From NCBI RefSeq assembly GCF_963678635.1, contig NC_087062.1:27056833-27120832 (forward strand): a DNA stretch of 64,000 nucleotides, in the 5' to 3' direction. Positions within the stretch are counted from its first letter, which is position 1, and each line of letters opens with the position of its first letter. A program made the position numbers and the translations under genes. The stretch is from Symsagittifera roscoffensis. Its lineage: Eukaryota > Xenacoelomorpha > Acoela > Convolutidae. Shown piece after piece: positions 9,458 through 18,886 of this stretch. The notes beneath the pieces were generated by a model, which was given only the letters and a program-made list of their open reading frames with translations, searched no databases and was not told the origin of the DNA.

Positions 9458-9987
9458 AACAGACAGTGAGAAAACTGATAGAGACAGCTGGACGATTGGT
9501 CGCTAACAAGAATGCACCAGGTTCCGGGGTGACTGCACCCTATGGAACGATTGACGATACGGGCAGAGTACAACTCTCCCAGACAGTAATCAGACAAGGG
9601 ATGAGTAACGTGACACCACTCATGGGGAACTCGAGAATCCCAGAGAGGAAAGTAAGGAAGATGCCAGCGAAGAAAGTGTCTCGTGTAATAGACGTGCAGA
9701 AGAATAATCAATTGAAGTATAATTTCACGGGAGTTCCGGAGACAGATCCGAGGGCCTGCTTCAATCGAGCTACCTGGAGCCCGGCTGTGAACCTGCAGCA
9801 ACCACCACTCGGGACATCTCACCTGATATTGGGAGACAGCTTAGTCAGAGTGCTGTCGAATTTGAGGACCTCATGGGTCACCACGGTGATGGCCTTTGGA
9901 GGCGCGACGATTGCCCAATTATATCGCATGGTGGAGCTGATGAATCCAGGGAAGATACCCAATGATGATCTTAGTTGGGACGAATGA
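9439..9987 (+). CDS. SGNH/GDSL hydrolase, N-terminal half (frameshifted)
   Basis: Residues about 130-150 carry LILGDSLVRVL, the SGNH block I with the catalytic serine (GDS at 9832-9840). A glycine in AFGGATIAQL near 9898 fits block II. The ORF stops at TGA 9985-9987, just where the next frame supplies block III. Before the domain is a basic linker (RKVRKMPAKKVSR). The frame is open upstream of ATG 9439 and overlaps the coiled-coil ORF, so the start shown is only the first in-frame ATG. Members of this fold are esterases or acetylhydrolases; the substrate is unknown. Confidence 0.7.
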   Translation: MGDPVVEQTVRKLIETAGRLVANKNAPGSGVTAPYGTIDDTGRVQLSQTVIRQGMSNVTPLMGNSRIPERKVRKMPAKKVSRVIDVQKNNQLKYNFTGVPETDPRACFNRATWSPAVNLQQPPLGTSHLILGDSLVRVLSNLRTSWVTTVMAFGGATIAQLYRMVELMNPGKIPNDDLSWDE

Positions 9988-10612
9988 TATCTCCAGAGGA
10001 TCAGATGAGCAGGAAGCACTGTGGGAATCAATGATGGTGTGTTTGTTCACTACTCTCTGGCAGAAGTTCAGTTGCGCGGTACTGACCGTTTGCACGGTGC
10101 CAATGAACGCAAGAAGCCTGACAGCATCAGGAAGAAGGCACAACGAGGGAGTCATGAGATGGAACAACATCTTGAGAAACCTAGCAAATCGAAATGCCGG
10201 AAGAATGATCCTCATGGACATTGAACATGAATTGAGAGCCATGGATCAAGCCAGACTGACCACAGATGGCATCCACTTCGACAGTGTCGAAGGACAAGCT
10301 TGGTTGAATCGAGTCTTCCAAGAACGGTTGGATGAGCTGGAAGCAGAACTCTTTGACACAGGAGTGCTGAAGGAAGAGGGAACGGTGAGTGATACGGTGA
10401 TCACCACCTTTGTGCCTCCTAACCTGGAAACACGCTTGGGTACGGTCCCAGTCGTCACAAATTACCGGCAACAAAGCTCCAGTGAACCAGGTCGAAGAAC
10501 AGACGTACAGGATCGGTTGGGAGAAGCACCGATGATGAGGAGGACAATTCCTATCCAGGAGAAGGATAGGACCTGTCAACCAACCAATCGAAGAAGTAGC
10601 AGGCACATCTAG
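9962..10612 (+). CDS. SGNH/GDSL hydrolase, C-terminal half
   Basis: It begins 26 bases before the stop of the previous ORF, in the +1 frame. ILVGTNDISRG (GTND at 9977-9988) is block III with the asparagine, VPMNAR is a typical following strand, and DGIHFDS (10265-10279) is block V with the catalytic histidine. With the GDS and GG motifs of the previous ORF, all four SGNH signature residues are therefore present across the break. A single-base indel near 9958-9966 would explain the split; programmed frameshifting cannot be excluded. The last 70 residues are low complexity and end at TAG 10610-10612, while frame 3 is already open from about 10550. Confidence 0.72.
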   Translation: MMILVGTNDISRGSDEQEALWESMMVCLFTTLWQKFSCAVLTVCTVPMNARSLTASGRRHNEGVMRWNNILRNLANRNAGRMILMDIEHELRAMDQARLTTDGIHFDSVEGQAWLNRVFQERLDELEAELFDTGVLKEEGTVSDTVITTFVPPNLETRLGTVPVVTNYRQQSSSEPGRRTDVQDRLGEAPMMRRTIPIQEKDRTCQPTNRRSSRHI

Positions 10613-10673
10613 ATCGGACACTAGATCGGAGACGACGAGTACCAGTCGAGAGGAGAGACCGAGCAGAGGCTCA

Positions 10674-11267
10674 TTGATGTGGTCGCGATCCATACCGTCT
10701 CCTTGGCATATATACAAAGACGAACTAATGAAGCTGGACCTACAGAGAGTGAGCTTCATCGAAGATGCAAGGAGGATGCTGAATGGAGCGACGCTATTCG
10801 TCAGCAGATTGTACTCGATAACCGGCGTAGACTGGTTGATAGCCGCTAGCATAAATTTCAGCTCCACGACGGCCTTGAGATTTGCCGACTTGGAGGGAAT
10901 GCCCTCCAACAACACAATGGGACCTGTGAATGCAAGACCGTTGCAAGATGTGAGATTGAACCATGATGAGAGGAATCGTGAAGAAAGACCAGGAAGATTC
11001 CTGATGGCGAGAGCGCCGATTGGACAACACGTGAAGATATTTAGGCAACTGACGACACCACCTGGTCATGTGAAGGAGAGAGTGTACCCAAAACTAGTGA
11101 ACCAAGATGGTGATGCCCAGAGATATGGCGGATTGACATCGATAAAGAAAGATGAGACCATCTTCGCCGCCTACGACAAAGCAGAGATGAGAAAGGCCAA
11201 AATCATGGTAGTAGCGAATTCAGAGTTCGTGTACACCTCTAAGTCTTTGTTTTGGCCGGACGTCTAA
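10674..11267 (+). CDS. Unknown ORF with possible SGNH block I at its end
   Basis: No family recognised. The frame is open from about 10550 and overlaps the end of the SGNH ORF, so ATG 10674/10677 may not be a true start. The first part is helical (LQRVSFIEDARRMLNGATLF), the middle basic and charged. The end reads KIMVVANSEFV, a hydrophobic strand followed by a Ser, resembling a degenerate SGNH block I. The next ORF overlaps it by 16 bases in another frame and soon gives a GIND motif. This is probably one piece of a long frameshifted protein. Confidence 0.5.
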   Translation: MMWSRSIPSPWHIYKDELMKLDLQRVSFIEDARRMLNGATLFVSRLYSITGVDWLIAASINFSSTTALRFADLEGMPSNNTMGPVNARPLQDVRLNHDERNREERPGRFLMARAPIGQHVKIFRQLTTPPGHVKERVYPKLVNQDGDAQRYGGLTSIKKDETIFAAYDKAEMRKAKIMVVANSEFVYTSKSLFWPDV

Positions 11268-14200
11268 TGCTGGCCGCAGTTGACCTAGACCTATTGCAAT
11301 CAGTATCATTGGCTATAGGGGTACAAAGGCAGACAGAAATGAACCCGATAACGATTGTGTTTGCTGGCATCAATGACCATCTACACAGTAGAGGTTTTCT
11401 GAGCAAGCTCAGAGATCCTGCAACAGCAGAAAACGCAGTATGGCCAGCGATAAAAGACATCCTGGAGTCGATGGGTGAAGTGGTGGATGCGACGAAGGAG
11501 GGATCATTCAACAAAGTGACGTTGAGAGTAGTATTTGCGTTGTCTCCGGGATATGCACATCTCCCGGATGGACTGAAATTTGTGTATGCAATGGTAGCCT
11601 TACTTTCGGAAGGAAAATATGATGTGATCATATCAGCCCCGAATCGCATGATAGAAATGGAGAACCTGAGGCCACTTAAGGCTGAACTGCCTGCAGTATG
11701 GTCAGATATCTCAAACGCGATGAGAGGATTCAAGGACCACGCGCTACACATGTTAGTGTTGGACGAAGTGCTGGGGTTGGAACTGTCCAACTTCAGTCGG
11801 CAACTCAAACTGAAACCAGGAATAGATGATGACCATCGAGTGATCACGGCAATGTCCAACGACTTGTGGTTCCGAGCAATGGAAGTGGCGAGTGAAGACA
11901 CGAGAAGAAAGAATTCACTGGAGACGAGAGCTCATCTGGAAGCGATGGTGCTGAGAACCAAGCCGGAAGCAAACCAGTGGCTACACCTGAATCCTAGAGT
12001 AGCGGCATTGGGTGCAGATGCTTTTCAGCAAGGCCCAGTAATGATCACTAAGATACACGCCTACTTGTTGAAGGAGGTGAACCTGGCGGAAAATGCCGGA
12101 GAAAAGACAGCTGAGTTCGTGAACAGAATGTGTCAGATTACTCTGGAAACCTTCTGGACCCAGGAAGTGAAGGGACAGGAGGGATTTGAAAGGACAGTCA
12201 GCATGCTAGAAGGGTTGGGAGCCGGATGGACCGCGTCCTTCTTGGCAAAAGTTTACCCGAAAGTCTCGCACTATTTGATAAAGGAATTCCTCCAAGCAGT
12301 AGTGAAAGTATCGATAGTGGAATTAATAGCCTTGTTCGTGACATTCGGAGCGGAGAGTTTCGTGAAAGGACCGGCGATACTGCTTACGGATGGAATACAG
12401 AACCTGCGACTAGATGGACTTCTGACATTGATCGCAATAACTCGCGGAAACTTGGGAGGACTAATGAAACTAGCACGTTGTCCAGAGCAGATGAAAGAGA
12501 GAGTGAGGAGCCTGGATATGAAGAAGTCCACGGACTCGTGGAACAAAATAAGAGACCTGAGACACACTCTGATCCAATATCTCTTGCAGCAAAATCGCTT
12601 TGGAACCGGAGAAGACGAAACAATTGATAGAGAGGAAGATGTTAGACGACATGTTGGAGGCATGCCGCTATTAACAGATCTGAGCTTGGCTATGAGGACC
12701 GATCCCTTGGCGCTGATCAGAGGAGTCACGGAGTTCGTGACAGTGATCTATGGACCAGCAGTCACCTTTGCGTTCCCTGACGTTAAAGTGGAAGCATATA
12801 GGAGGTCGATGCTGCACCTGAACCTCATATCGGCAGTGGACGGTAGTACACTGAACTGGTGTGAGCAGCACACACTGCGGGAGCTCATGAGTGAAGATCT
12901 GTTGTTTGCGAAAATATCGGAGCCGGAGATGACAGTCATCAATTTTGACGATCACTTCTGTGACCGCATGGGAGAAGTAGAAAGAGGACACATCGAGGTG
13001 TTTCCAAAGCTTTGGAATCTGAGGCCCTATGACAAAACGAATGGTGAAATGACCAGAGTGCCTCGTCTCACAGCAGCCTATCACAAAGTGAGAGAAGAGA
13101 CGAAGGACTGGGGCGATTACAAGAAGCTACCGGAGGCAATCCCTGAATTCCCTCTGATAAGAAGGATGCTGCTCGGAGCAGTCTCCGTAGTACAAACTCC
13201 TAGATTGAGAGCATTCGAAACCAATGAAAGGAGAGTAGGGAATTTTGTGGGAACGATGGATTCATACTTCGTAGGGAGAAATGCCGCCGTGTTACAGTAC
13301 ACACGATTTGCATACACGGATCAAGCGACGAGAAGGCGAATAAGCAACGCCGCTACTCCCAAGCTTGGAAGATTTGATGAGGAATGGAAAGGACTAGGCT
13401 TAACTCCGATGAGAATGCGAGGCAGGACAGAATTGCCTGAAGCCTCATTAATCCTGACCAGTGTGAAAAAGGAGATGAAAGTGGTAGGAATATTGCAGAC
13501 GAGAACCTTCCTAGCACCCTTCGGTTGCGAAGAAATCAAAGTGGTCCATGGAGAAGAGGAAGATAAATCAGCCGGTACATTGCTCATACCGAGATTCCAG
13601 GAAGAAGCTGACAATGACGAACAAGGACCATCGAGCTCGAACAAGGATAAGTCAGAAGGAGATGACGGACAGGGTGGAAGCCGTCAGACGGAAGAACCCA
13701 TGCAACAAGATCAAGCTGGTGGGGAAGACGACAGGGCATCGAGAGGAGGAACATCCAGCCTGGATTTCAATATCTTCAGTGATCTTGAGAATAATGCAGA
13801 CACGTTGGAAACGACTGAGCCAGCGGATGAAGGCATCTCGACACTGGAGTCTCCGTCAGCCTTTATGGAAATGAAACGGAATTGGCCGGAGAGCAGCTCT
13901 CCTGGCAATTCAAGAAATAACGACCAGAGAATCCTCATGGAATCACCTCGGAGGAGAAGAATAGAGGCCTCAGCCAGAGTACCTTTCTTGGGAACGCTGC
14001 CCGAAGAAGAATGGGAAGTACATCACCGAGACCACGAGAGTAGGACGGGATGTAAGCTGGACAGAGTGGCGTTCATGGAAGAAGTCTGGACTGTGGTTCA
14101 GAGCTATGGGACCCAATCCATCCTCAAAACAGGTCTCAATCAACCCTTGATGAGAGAAGTACTTGACAAGCTTGATGAGTGTGAAGGGAGACTGAGTGAG

Positions 14201-16540
14201 TTATTGATCGACTCAGCCACTGATGAGAGTGAAGCGAATTCTCCCATCAAGATGACACCGCAGGACGATGAAGGAGAGGTGGTGTACCTGTCAAGGACCA
14301 GGAGAGGAACGATGCGATCGAAAATGGTGATTGATAAAATCAATGCGATGAAAATGAAGTTAGGCAGCAGAGTGATGCCGAGGAGAATTGGAAAGACAAA
14401 AGTGGATTCAGAAATATCGATGAAAGCTGGTAACTCAGCGAAAAGGAAGCGAGTCGAAGAAGTCATGGATTTGGGGCAAGGTGATTATCAATTGTCTGGC
14501 ACAGATAGAATATTAACTGATATAGCGATGGTGCCACCCATTCTCATGGCAGGGATAAAGTCAACCGGTTATAAATCCAAAAGGAGTGACCGCACTCTGA
14601 CTGGAGCAACTTTAGAAATGGAAATACTCAGTCAATGTGGAGAGAGTAAAATGAGGGACTTCAAACCATCTCCCATGAATCATGGAAAGGGAAGTGTTGC
14701 AGGACAACTAACACCAGTGGAATACAACAGACTAACAGTGTCTGAGACAGTGTCGATAGATGAACCCACCGGTGGATACATGGAGATGTTGGAATACCGA
14801 AACTCGGCTAGAGGGTATGTAATGGCCCTGGAAGAAGAAAAAGCCATGGAGGGTTATCTGGAAACAATGTTGCAAGGCACCACCCTCAAGCAGAAGGCGT
14901 ATGGAACTTTGGCGTCGTCTGACTTAGAGGCGGAAACGATCGAGCAGTTAGTGAGCCTTCCATGGAAAGCAGTAGTGTTGAGGTATTTTGAGGAAGAAAT
15001 GAGGACTACGCCAAGAATACATACTCTCGTGGCAGTACCTTACGTAAGGACAGAGTTACAACTCAGGTTCGCCTGGTGCATGATGGGACTGACTCGCAAA
15101 GAATATGACTCAGAGGAAAGAAAAAGGTCAAAAGAAGAAAAGGTGTTCCTTATGACGAATCTGAGGGATCTGATAGTCCAGGAGGGAGCAGCAGTAGCGT
15201 GTGCGAAGCGGAGAGATGCTCTCTGTTTCATTAGATTCCTGATAGAGCAGATTTCAGTACCTGCATTAAACACTTGTGTTAAAATGTTGAGGGAAGGCGA
15301 TGAGCGAACGAAAGCCTTGTTCTTGCTAGCACTGCTGGACATGCAGCAAAGTAAACCGATGAGGGTGAACATGAAAGAACTTGAAGAATTGGAACCGATG
15401 AAAAAGATAGATGAGATCAGAAGATTCTCAAACAAGGAGCTGAGACTCACTAAAGAATCTATGGGAGCATTGCCGAAGTCCAGTGAATACTGTGGACCGA
15501 TCAAGAAGAAGTCATATAGCTATGTATCTGGGATCATAGGGATAGCGTACAATCCTTTCCTGAGTGAAGACATACGCGATTGCTTCTTTGATTATGAGCA
15601 GGCGGTGTTACTAAGATTCTGGACGTCCAGAATTGTAACGATTAAAAGCGTCAACAATTCACAGGCCAAATTGGGACTGGTCTTGGAAGAAGAGGTGACT
15701 GCACCTTCAGTACCAAAATCCGACAAGAGAGTGGAATTTGGGTTGGGATTCTCAGATGAATTACTGAGAACGAGCTTGATGGCAGTGTGGGAATTGATGA
15801 GGCCATCATGGTGTCCTAGTCCCAACGCTGACTCAATATTACGGGCGACACAAGACGTACAGAGGGAACTGAATGCAGACTGTAACCTGCGTGACCTCAA
15901 CATCATATATAATGTGATGATAACAGCCTCTAAGAGCAACGGAGAAGATAAAGTGGAGTTGCCTGGCTGGGGACCAGAAGACTGGGTCAAACCTGGTAGC
16001 TGTCTGGCGGAAATCTGTGGACTAGAGGGTCACGTTTGTGGAAGTCTAGACTGTGTGAAAACCCTGGAGAAACAACACAAGCAGTTGACAGTATTGTTTG
16101 GAAATGTAGTGATGAAAGCAAGAACGGAAACGGAACTGATAGCAGATTGCCATGGAGGAACCGATGTGAATCTAGTGACAGCACTAGGATTCTACAGCAT
16201 GTTTGGTTCTTTAGAGTCACTATTGAATCTAGAACAGAAACATGAGATGGTCACAGTCACCAGCGTAGAAGTATTCACAGGAGTTCTGCAGACTAAGCAG
16301 AAGTATATAGGAAAATGGAGGGAAGCAATCGAAACAAAGATGAACATCAGACACAGCGAAACTTATTGTAGACCATCAGGAGCACGATATTTGGTGGGCT
16401 CAACGTTGGCTCCAAGGTGCAAGAGCAGATATCCTGTACATTTCGTAGCTGTGGACGTAAAGAGTACAAGAACGATTGTGGATCAAGCCTTCTCAGTGCC
16501 GAAGTGTGTGAGATTAGCGAGGATGTCTGAAAAGTCTTAG
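11252..16540 (+). CDS. 1762-residue unknown protein of the giant retrotransposon
   Basis: The longest open frame in the window. The first 230 residues may finish a second SGNH-like fold: ITIVFAGINDHL (near 11349-11384) looks like block III with GIND in place of GTND, followed by alternating strands and helices. Residues 230-770 are mostly helical with no motif I recognise. An acidic, Ser/Glu-rich, low-complexity region lies at about 770-900 (13560-13960), then more helical sequence, a basic patch KAGNSAKRKRVEE (about 14420-14465) that could be a nuclear signal, and a Cys-containing C-terminal third. No signal peptide or membrane segment is apparent, so it is not an envelope protein. It ends at TAG 16538-16540, and the same frame stays open into the next ORF. 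Confidence 0.65.
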   Translation: MAGRLMLAAVDLDLLQSVSLAIGVQRQTEMNPITIVFAGINDHLHSRGFLSKLRDPATAENAVWPAIKDILESMGEVVDATKEGSFNKVTLRVVFALSPGYAHLPDGLKFVYAMVALLSEGKYDVIISAPNRMIEMENLRPLKAELPAVWSDISNAMRGFKDHALHMLVLDEVLGLELSNFSRQLKLKPGIDDDHRVITAMSNDLWFRAMEVASEDTRRKNSLETRAHLEAMVLRTKPEANQWLHLNPRVAALGADAFQQGPVMITKIHAYLLKEVNLAENAGEKTAEFVNRMCQITLETFWTQEVKGQEGFERTVSMLEGLGAGWTASFLAKVYPKVSHYLIKEFLQAVVKVSIVELIALFVTFGAESFVKGPAILLTDGIQNLRLDGLLTLIAITRGNLGGLMKLARCPEQMKERVRSLDMKKSTDSWNKIRDLRHTLIQYLLQQNRFGTGEDETIDREEDVRRHVGGMPLLTDLSLAMRTDPLALIRGVTEFVTVIYGPAVTFAFPDVKVEAYRRSMLHLNLISAVDGSTLNWCEQHTLRELMSEDLLFAKISEPEMTVINFDDHFCDRMGEVERGHIEVFPKLWNLRPYDKTNGEMTRVPRLTAAYHKVREETKDWGDYKKLPEAIPEFPLIRRMLLGAVSVVQTPRLRAFETNERRVGNFVGTMDSYFVGRNAAVLQYTRFAYTDQATRRRISNAATPKLGRFDEEWKGLGLTPMRMRGRTELPEASLILTSVKKEMKVVGILQTRTFLAPFGCEEIKVVHGEEEDKSAGTLLIPRFQEEADNDEQGPSSSNKDKSEGDDGQGGSRQTEEPMQQDQAGGEDDRASRGGTSSLDFNIFSDLENNADTLETTEPADEGISTLESPSAFMEMKRNWPESSSPGNSRNNDQRILMESPRRRRIEASARVPFLGTLPEEEWEVHHRDHESRTGCKLDRVAFMEEVWTVVQSYGTQSILKTGLNQPLMREVLDKLDECEGRLSELLIDSATDESEANSPIKMTPQDDEGEVVYLSRTRRGTMRSKMVIDKINAMKMKLGSRVMPRRIGKTKVDSEISMKAGNSAKRKRVEEVMDLGQGDYQLSGTDRILTDIAMVPPILMAGIKSTGYKSKRSDRTLTGATLEMEILSQCGESKMRDFKPSPMNHGKGSVAGQLTPVEYNRLTVSETVSIDEPTGGYMEMLEYRNSARGYVMALEEEKAMEGYLETMLQGTTLKQKAYGTLASSDLEAETIEQLVSLPWKAVVLRYFEEEMRTTPRIHTLVAVPYVRTELQLRFAWCMMGLTRKEYDSEERKRSKEEKVFLMTNLRDLIVQEGAAVACAKRRDALCFIRFLIEQISVPALNTCVKMLREGDERTKALFLLALLDMQQSKPMRVNMKELEELEPMKKIDEIRRFSNKELRLTKESMGALPKSSEYCGPIKKKSYSYVSGIIGIAYNPFLSEDIRDCFFDYEQAVLLRFWTSRIVTIKSVNNSQAKLGLVLEEEVTAPSVPKSDKRVEFGLGFSDELLRTSLMAVWELMRPSWCPSPNADSILRATQDVQRELNADCNLRDLNIIYNVMITASKSNGEDKVELPGWGPEDWVKPGSCLAEICGLEGHVCGSLDCVKTLEKQHKQLTVLFGNVVMKARTETELIADCHGGTDVNLVTALGFYSMFGSLESLLNLEQKHEMVTVTSVEVFTGVLQTKQKYIGKWREAIETKMNIRHSETYCRPSGARYLVGSTLAPRCKSRYPVHFVAVDVKSTRTIVDQAFSVPKCVRLARMSEKS

Positions 16541-16555
16541 GAGTTACTATGTAAG

Positions 16556-17539
16556 ATGTTCTCAGCAATTCCAGAGAGAACCAAAGAAGATTTGGAGTCA
16601 ATACTAGGAAAGAAGTTCATGGGATATGTGAGCGGGAACTTCAGTGACTTCGAAAAACAGAAACAAGGAGGATCAACTGTCACAGATTACAATGCAGTAG
16701 ATGAGAATGATGAAATCCACCGAGTGATGATGGAAGTGGAACCATTGCTGGAAGCTTCGGGAAAACGTAATTGGAGGAGCATCATGTTGACGCATGATGA
16801 GTTTCCTTGCCACTGCTTGCTGCAGACCTGGTGGTATCCCAAGCGTAGTAATCTGATGTTGATCTGGGACTCTGGAGAGCTGCTCTCCATGGGTTTACCA
16901 GATTCATCACAGCCCGTAAAAATAGTGATAGTGGGAGTTATGATGGCGATACGATGGCTGGAAGCTCATGTGAGAGAAAATAATAGACAAGAGGCACCAA
17001 CGAGAGAACAATTGCGGAAATTAGATTGTCTGAAAGATTTAGATCTTTTTGAGACAATGTGCAAAGTTCTAAACATTCCGATGGAAGTGAAGAAGATATG
17101 GGCAAGAAAACGATTGATGCCATGGTTCAGAGCTAACATGACTGCATGGTTGTACGAGTGTTGTAAACATGGCAGAGTGTACAGTGAATATCAGCTGGAC
17201 ATTGGGGCAGGAGCTTTCAAGCGAGCTTTCGTGACTCATCGGAATGCAGTGACCACCGCTGTGAAAAGAACTTCCAGGACGAGCGAGCGTAGTGGAAATG
17301 AGAAGGCAGAGATGCTGAAAGAAGATTTGGAGAGAAACGTGACGTTGTGTCTCCACAACAGCTTCTGTAGAAACAGAGAATCAAACGTGGATCCCCTACC
17401 TTGCTGTAAACAGAGGGTGGAAGAGCAGAAGTGTTGGAGGACGGCTTCCAACAGCGTCAGGATAGTCAATGACGTGCTACAAGACACGGAAACCGAAAGT
17501 GCGGAGTCAGTGTCACAGGAGGAGGAAATGGAGCATTGA
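16556..17539 (+). CDS. Unknown C-terminal ORF of the giant retrotransposon
   Basis: A 327-residue ORF in the same frame as the 1762-residue ORF, only 15 bases after its in-frame TAG, with no other stop between. It may therefore be the C-terminus of that protein, separated by one nonsense codon or readthrough. A short hydrophobic stretch (VKIVIVGVMMAIRWL) near residue 125 looks too short and isolated to be a secure membrane anchor. The last third is Lys/Arg/Glu-rich with several Cys, ending in an acidic tail. No family recognised. Confidence 0.58.
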   Translation: MFSAIPERTKEDLESILGKKFMGYVSGNFSDFEKQKQGGSTVTDYNAVDENDEIHRVMMEVEPLLEASGKRNWRSIMLTHDEFPCHCLLQTWWYPKRSNLMLIWDSGELLSMGLPDSSQPVKIVIVGVMMAIRWLEAHVRENNRQEAPTREQLRKLDCLKDLDLFETMCKVLNIPMEVKKIWARKRLMPWFRANMTAWLYECCKHGRVYSEYQLDIGAGAFKRAFVTHRNAVTTAVKRTSRTSERSGNEKAEMLKEDLERNVTLCLHNSFCRNRESNVDPLPCCKQRVEEQKCWRTASNSVRIVNDVLQDTETESAESVSQEEEMEH

Positions 17540-17940
17540 CGAATGGTCGAGAAAACAAGAGGCAGCAAGAAAGAAAATTAGAAGAATTTAGAAGTTTTAG
17601 AACTTCTAAACGACGAAAAAGAAGAGAACAAAGGGATGATGAAGAAAAGTCAAAACTCAGAATTGTTTTGTGTGTGTGAAAAACTCAAGTGAGAAACCAA
17701 GCAACCAAGTTGCAATTGAAAACTGAAACATTTAGTTGAGTTTTGAAATTGTTGCATTTATAAGTTTGCATTTTGATTTTAACAGAAGTGGCTTTAGAGA
17801 CACTTATTATTTATTTAGAAAGGCTTAAGGGAAGAGTATATTTAAATATTCCAGCCTGCATGATTGTTTTTAATCACTTAGGAAGATTGATCACTTTGTG
17901 GTGACGTGGAAGGCTTGAGTAATCTCTTGAAGAGGGAGGT
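17540..17940 (+). other. 3' untranslated region and candidate polypurine tract
   Basis: This is non-coding and A/T-rich, with purine-rich runs at 17610-17650. A purine run, GAAGAGGGAGG (17929-17939), stands directly before TTGTTGCATTG. That is the arrangement expected of a plus-strand primer site next to a 3' LTR beginning TGTTG. Assignment is by pattern only. Confidence 0.4.
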
Positions 17941-18777
17941 TGTTGCATTGTTCTTTCTAACCACAAAGTTTTTTAGTTTTAATATTCAGGACAATAAACA
18001 AGCAAGATTTCCGAAGGGAAGGAGCGTAGTAGGATAATTTTAGCTTGTTGGTTGGCAGGACTGTCCTGCAAGCCAAAACCTTTTAAATATAAGAGAAGAA
18101 GTTTTAATCGGGACATTGACACTGGAAGTCAGAAAAAATGTTTTATCTTAAGTCATATCCTCAGAGTGCAGGTTAATGAGAGAATTTGAAGGCTATAGTG
18201 ATGTAGTATGATGCCATTTATATTCTGCAGTGAGTCGATGTGACGTGGATAAAAGTAATTTCGTGCATTTTGTAAATTCTGTTCGATGGCACTGTAACCA
18301 TTTTACGAATATTGCGCGATTCAATGAGGACATTGACCGGACTGTCCGGGGAGTATGTGACATTCGACCAGAATGGCCAAAATGCAATTTGTGCAGACTT
18401 CGAAATTTTAGCAGCAAGCCTTCCGAGTTAGTGATTTTGAAGGATTAACGACGTTAATCGGATGATTAGTAGAACGGTGAAGGTCAAGATATTCTGCTAT
18501 TTTGAAATTTTAAATTTTCGAAGTGATGACGTAACATTTCTGAGAAATGCTGAAACGGCCATTTTTAACAAAAAACGAGTGAAAAAACACAACAACAACG
18601 TTAGTTGCGCTGACGAGAACAACTTTATCTGTGATTGCGAACAGAACGAAAATCGAAGTTAAAGAAAACGACAACGAATTACAGAGAACGTTCCGAGTTT
18701 AGACGTTAGCCAGTCGTCTTAAGACTTAGTTTTGTTATCCGTCGATATGTATCTTCCGGGCGAATGTTACAAAACAT
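17941..18777 (+). repeat. Candidate 3' LTR of the giant element
   Basis: It starts TGTTGCATTG just after the polypurine run and could end at GTTACAAAACA, giving TGTT...AACA terminal repeats. It contains a TATA-like TTTAAATATAAGAG (about 18081-18094), an AATAAA near 17993 and no convincing ORF. The 5' LTR is outside the window, so the boundaries cannot be confirmed; another possible end is near 18882. Confidence 0.3.
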
Positions 18778-18886
18778 GGCTTGGCTGAACAAGTAAATGG
18801 CGCTATTCTATGATTTATTGATACTACGCGAAATAAATAAAGCTTTTTAAAACAATAAATTCAATAGTTGTAAATACAGCAAAAGG

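Larger units (their letters stand above)
1..18777 (+). mobile_element. Giant Ty3/gypsy-type LTR retrotransposon, 5' end outside window
   Basis: The block carries gag, protease, RT, RNase H and integrase in Ty3/gypsy order, then about 9 kb of further coding sequence on the same strand. The 5' LTR and primer-binding site lie before the window because gag is already open at base 3. The right border is tentative: a polypurine stretch at 17929-17939 and a possible LTR from 17941 to about 18777. At least 17.5 kb is internal sequence, far above the 5-8 kb usual for Ty3 elements. From memory, giant gypsy-like elements of around 30 kb are known in planarians (Burro); membership of that group is only a suggestion. 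Base composition is clearly richer in G+C than the flanking introns. A few stops and frameshifts indicate either limited decay or recoding. Confidence 0.9.

Noticed and set aside
8609-17539. Envelope gene hypothesis for the downstream ORFs
   Set aside because: No signal peptide, furin-like site, fusion segment or convincing transmembrane helix is visible; the identified parts are coiled coil and SGNH hydrolase.
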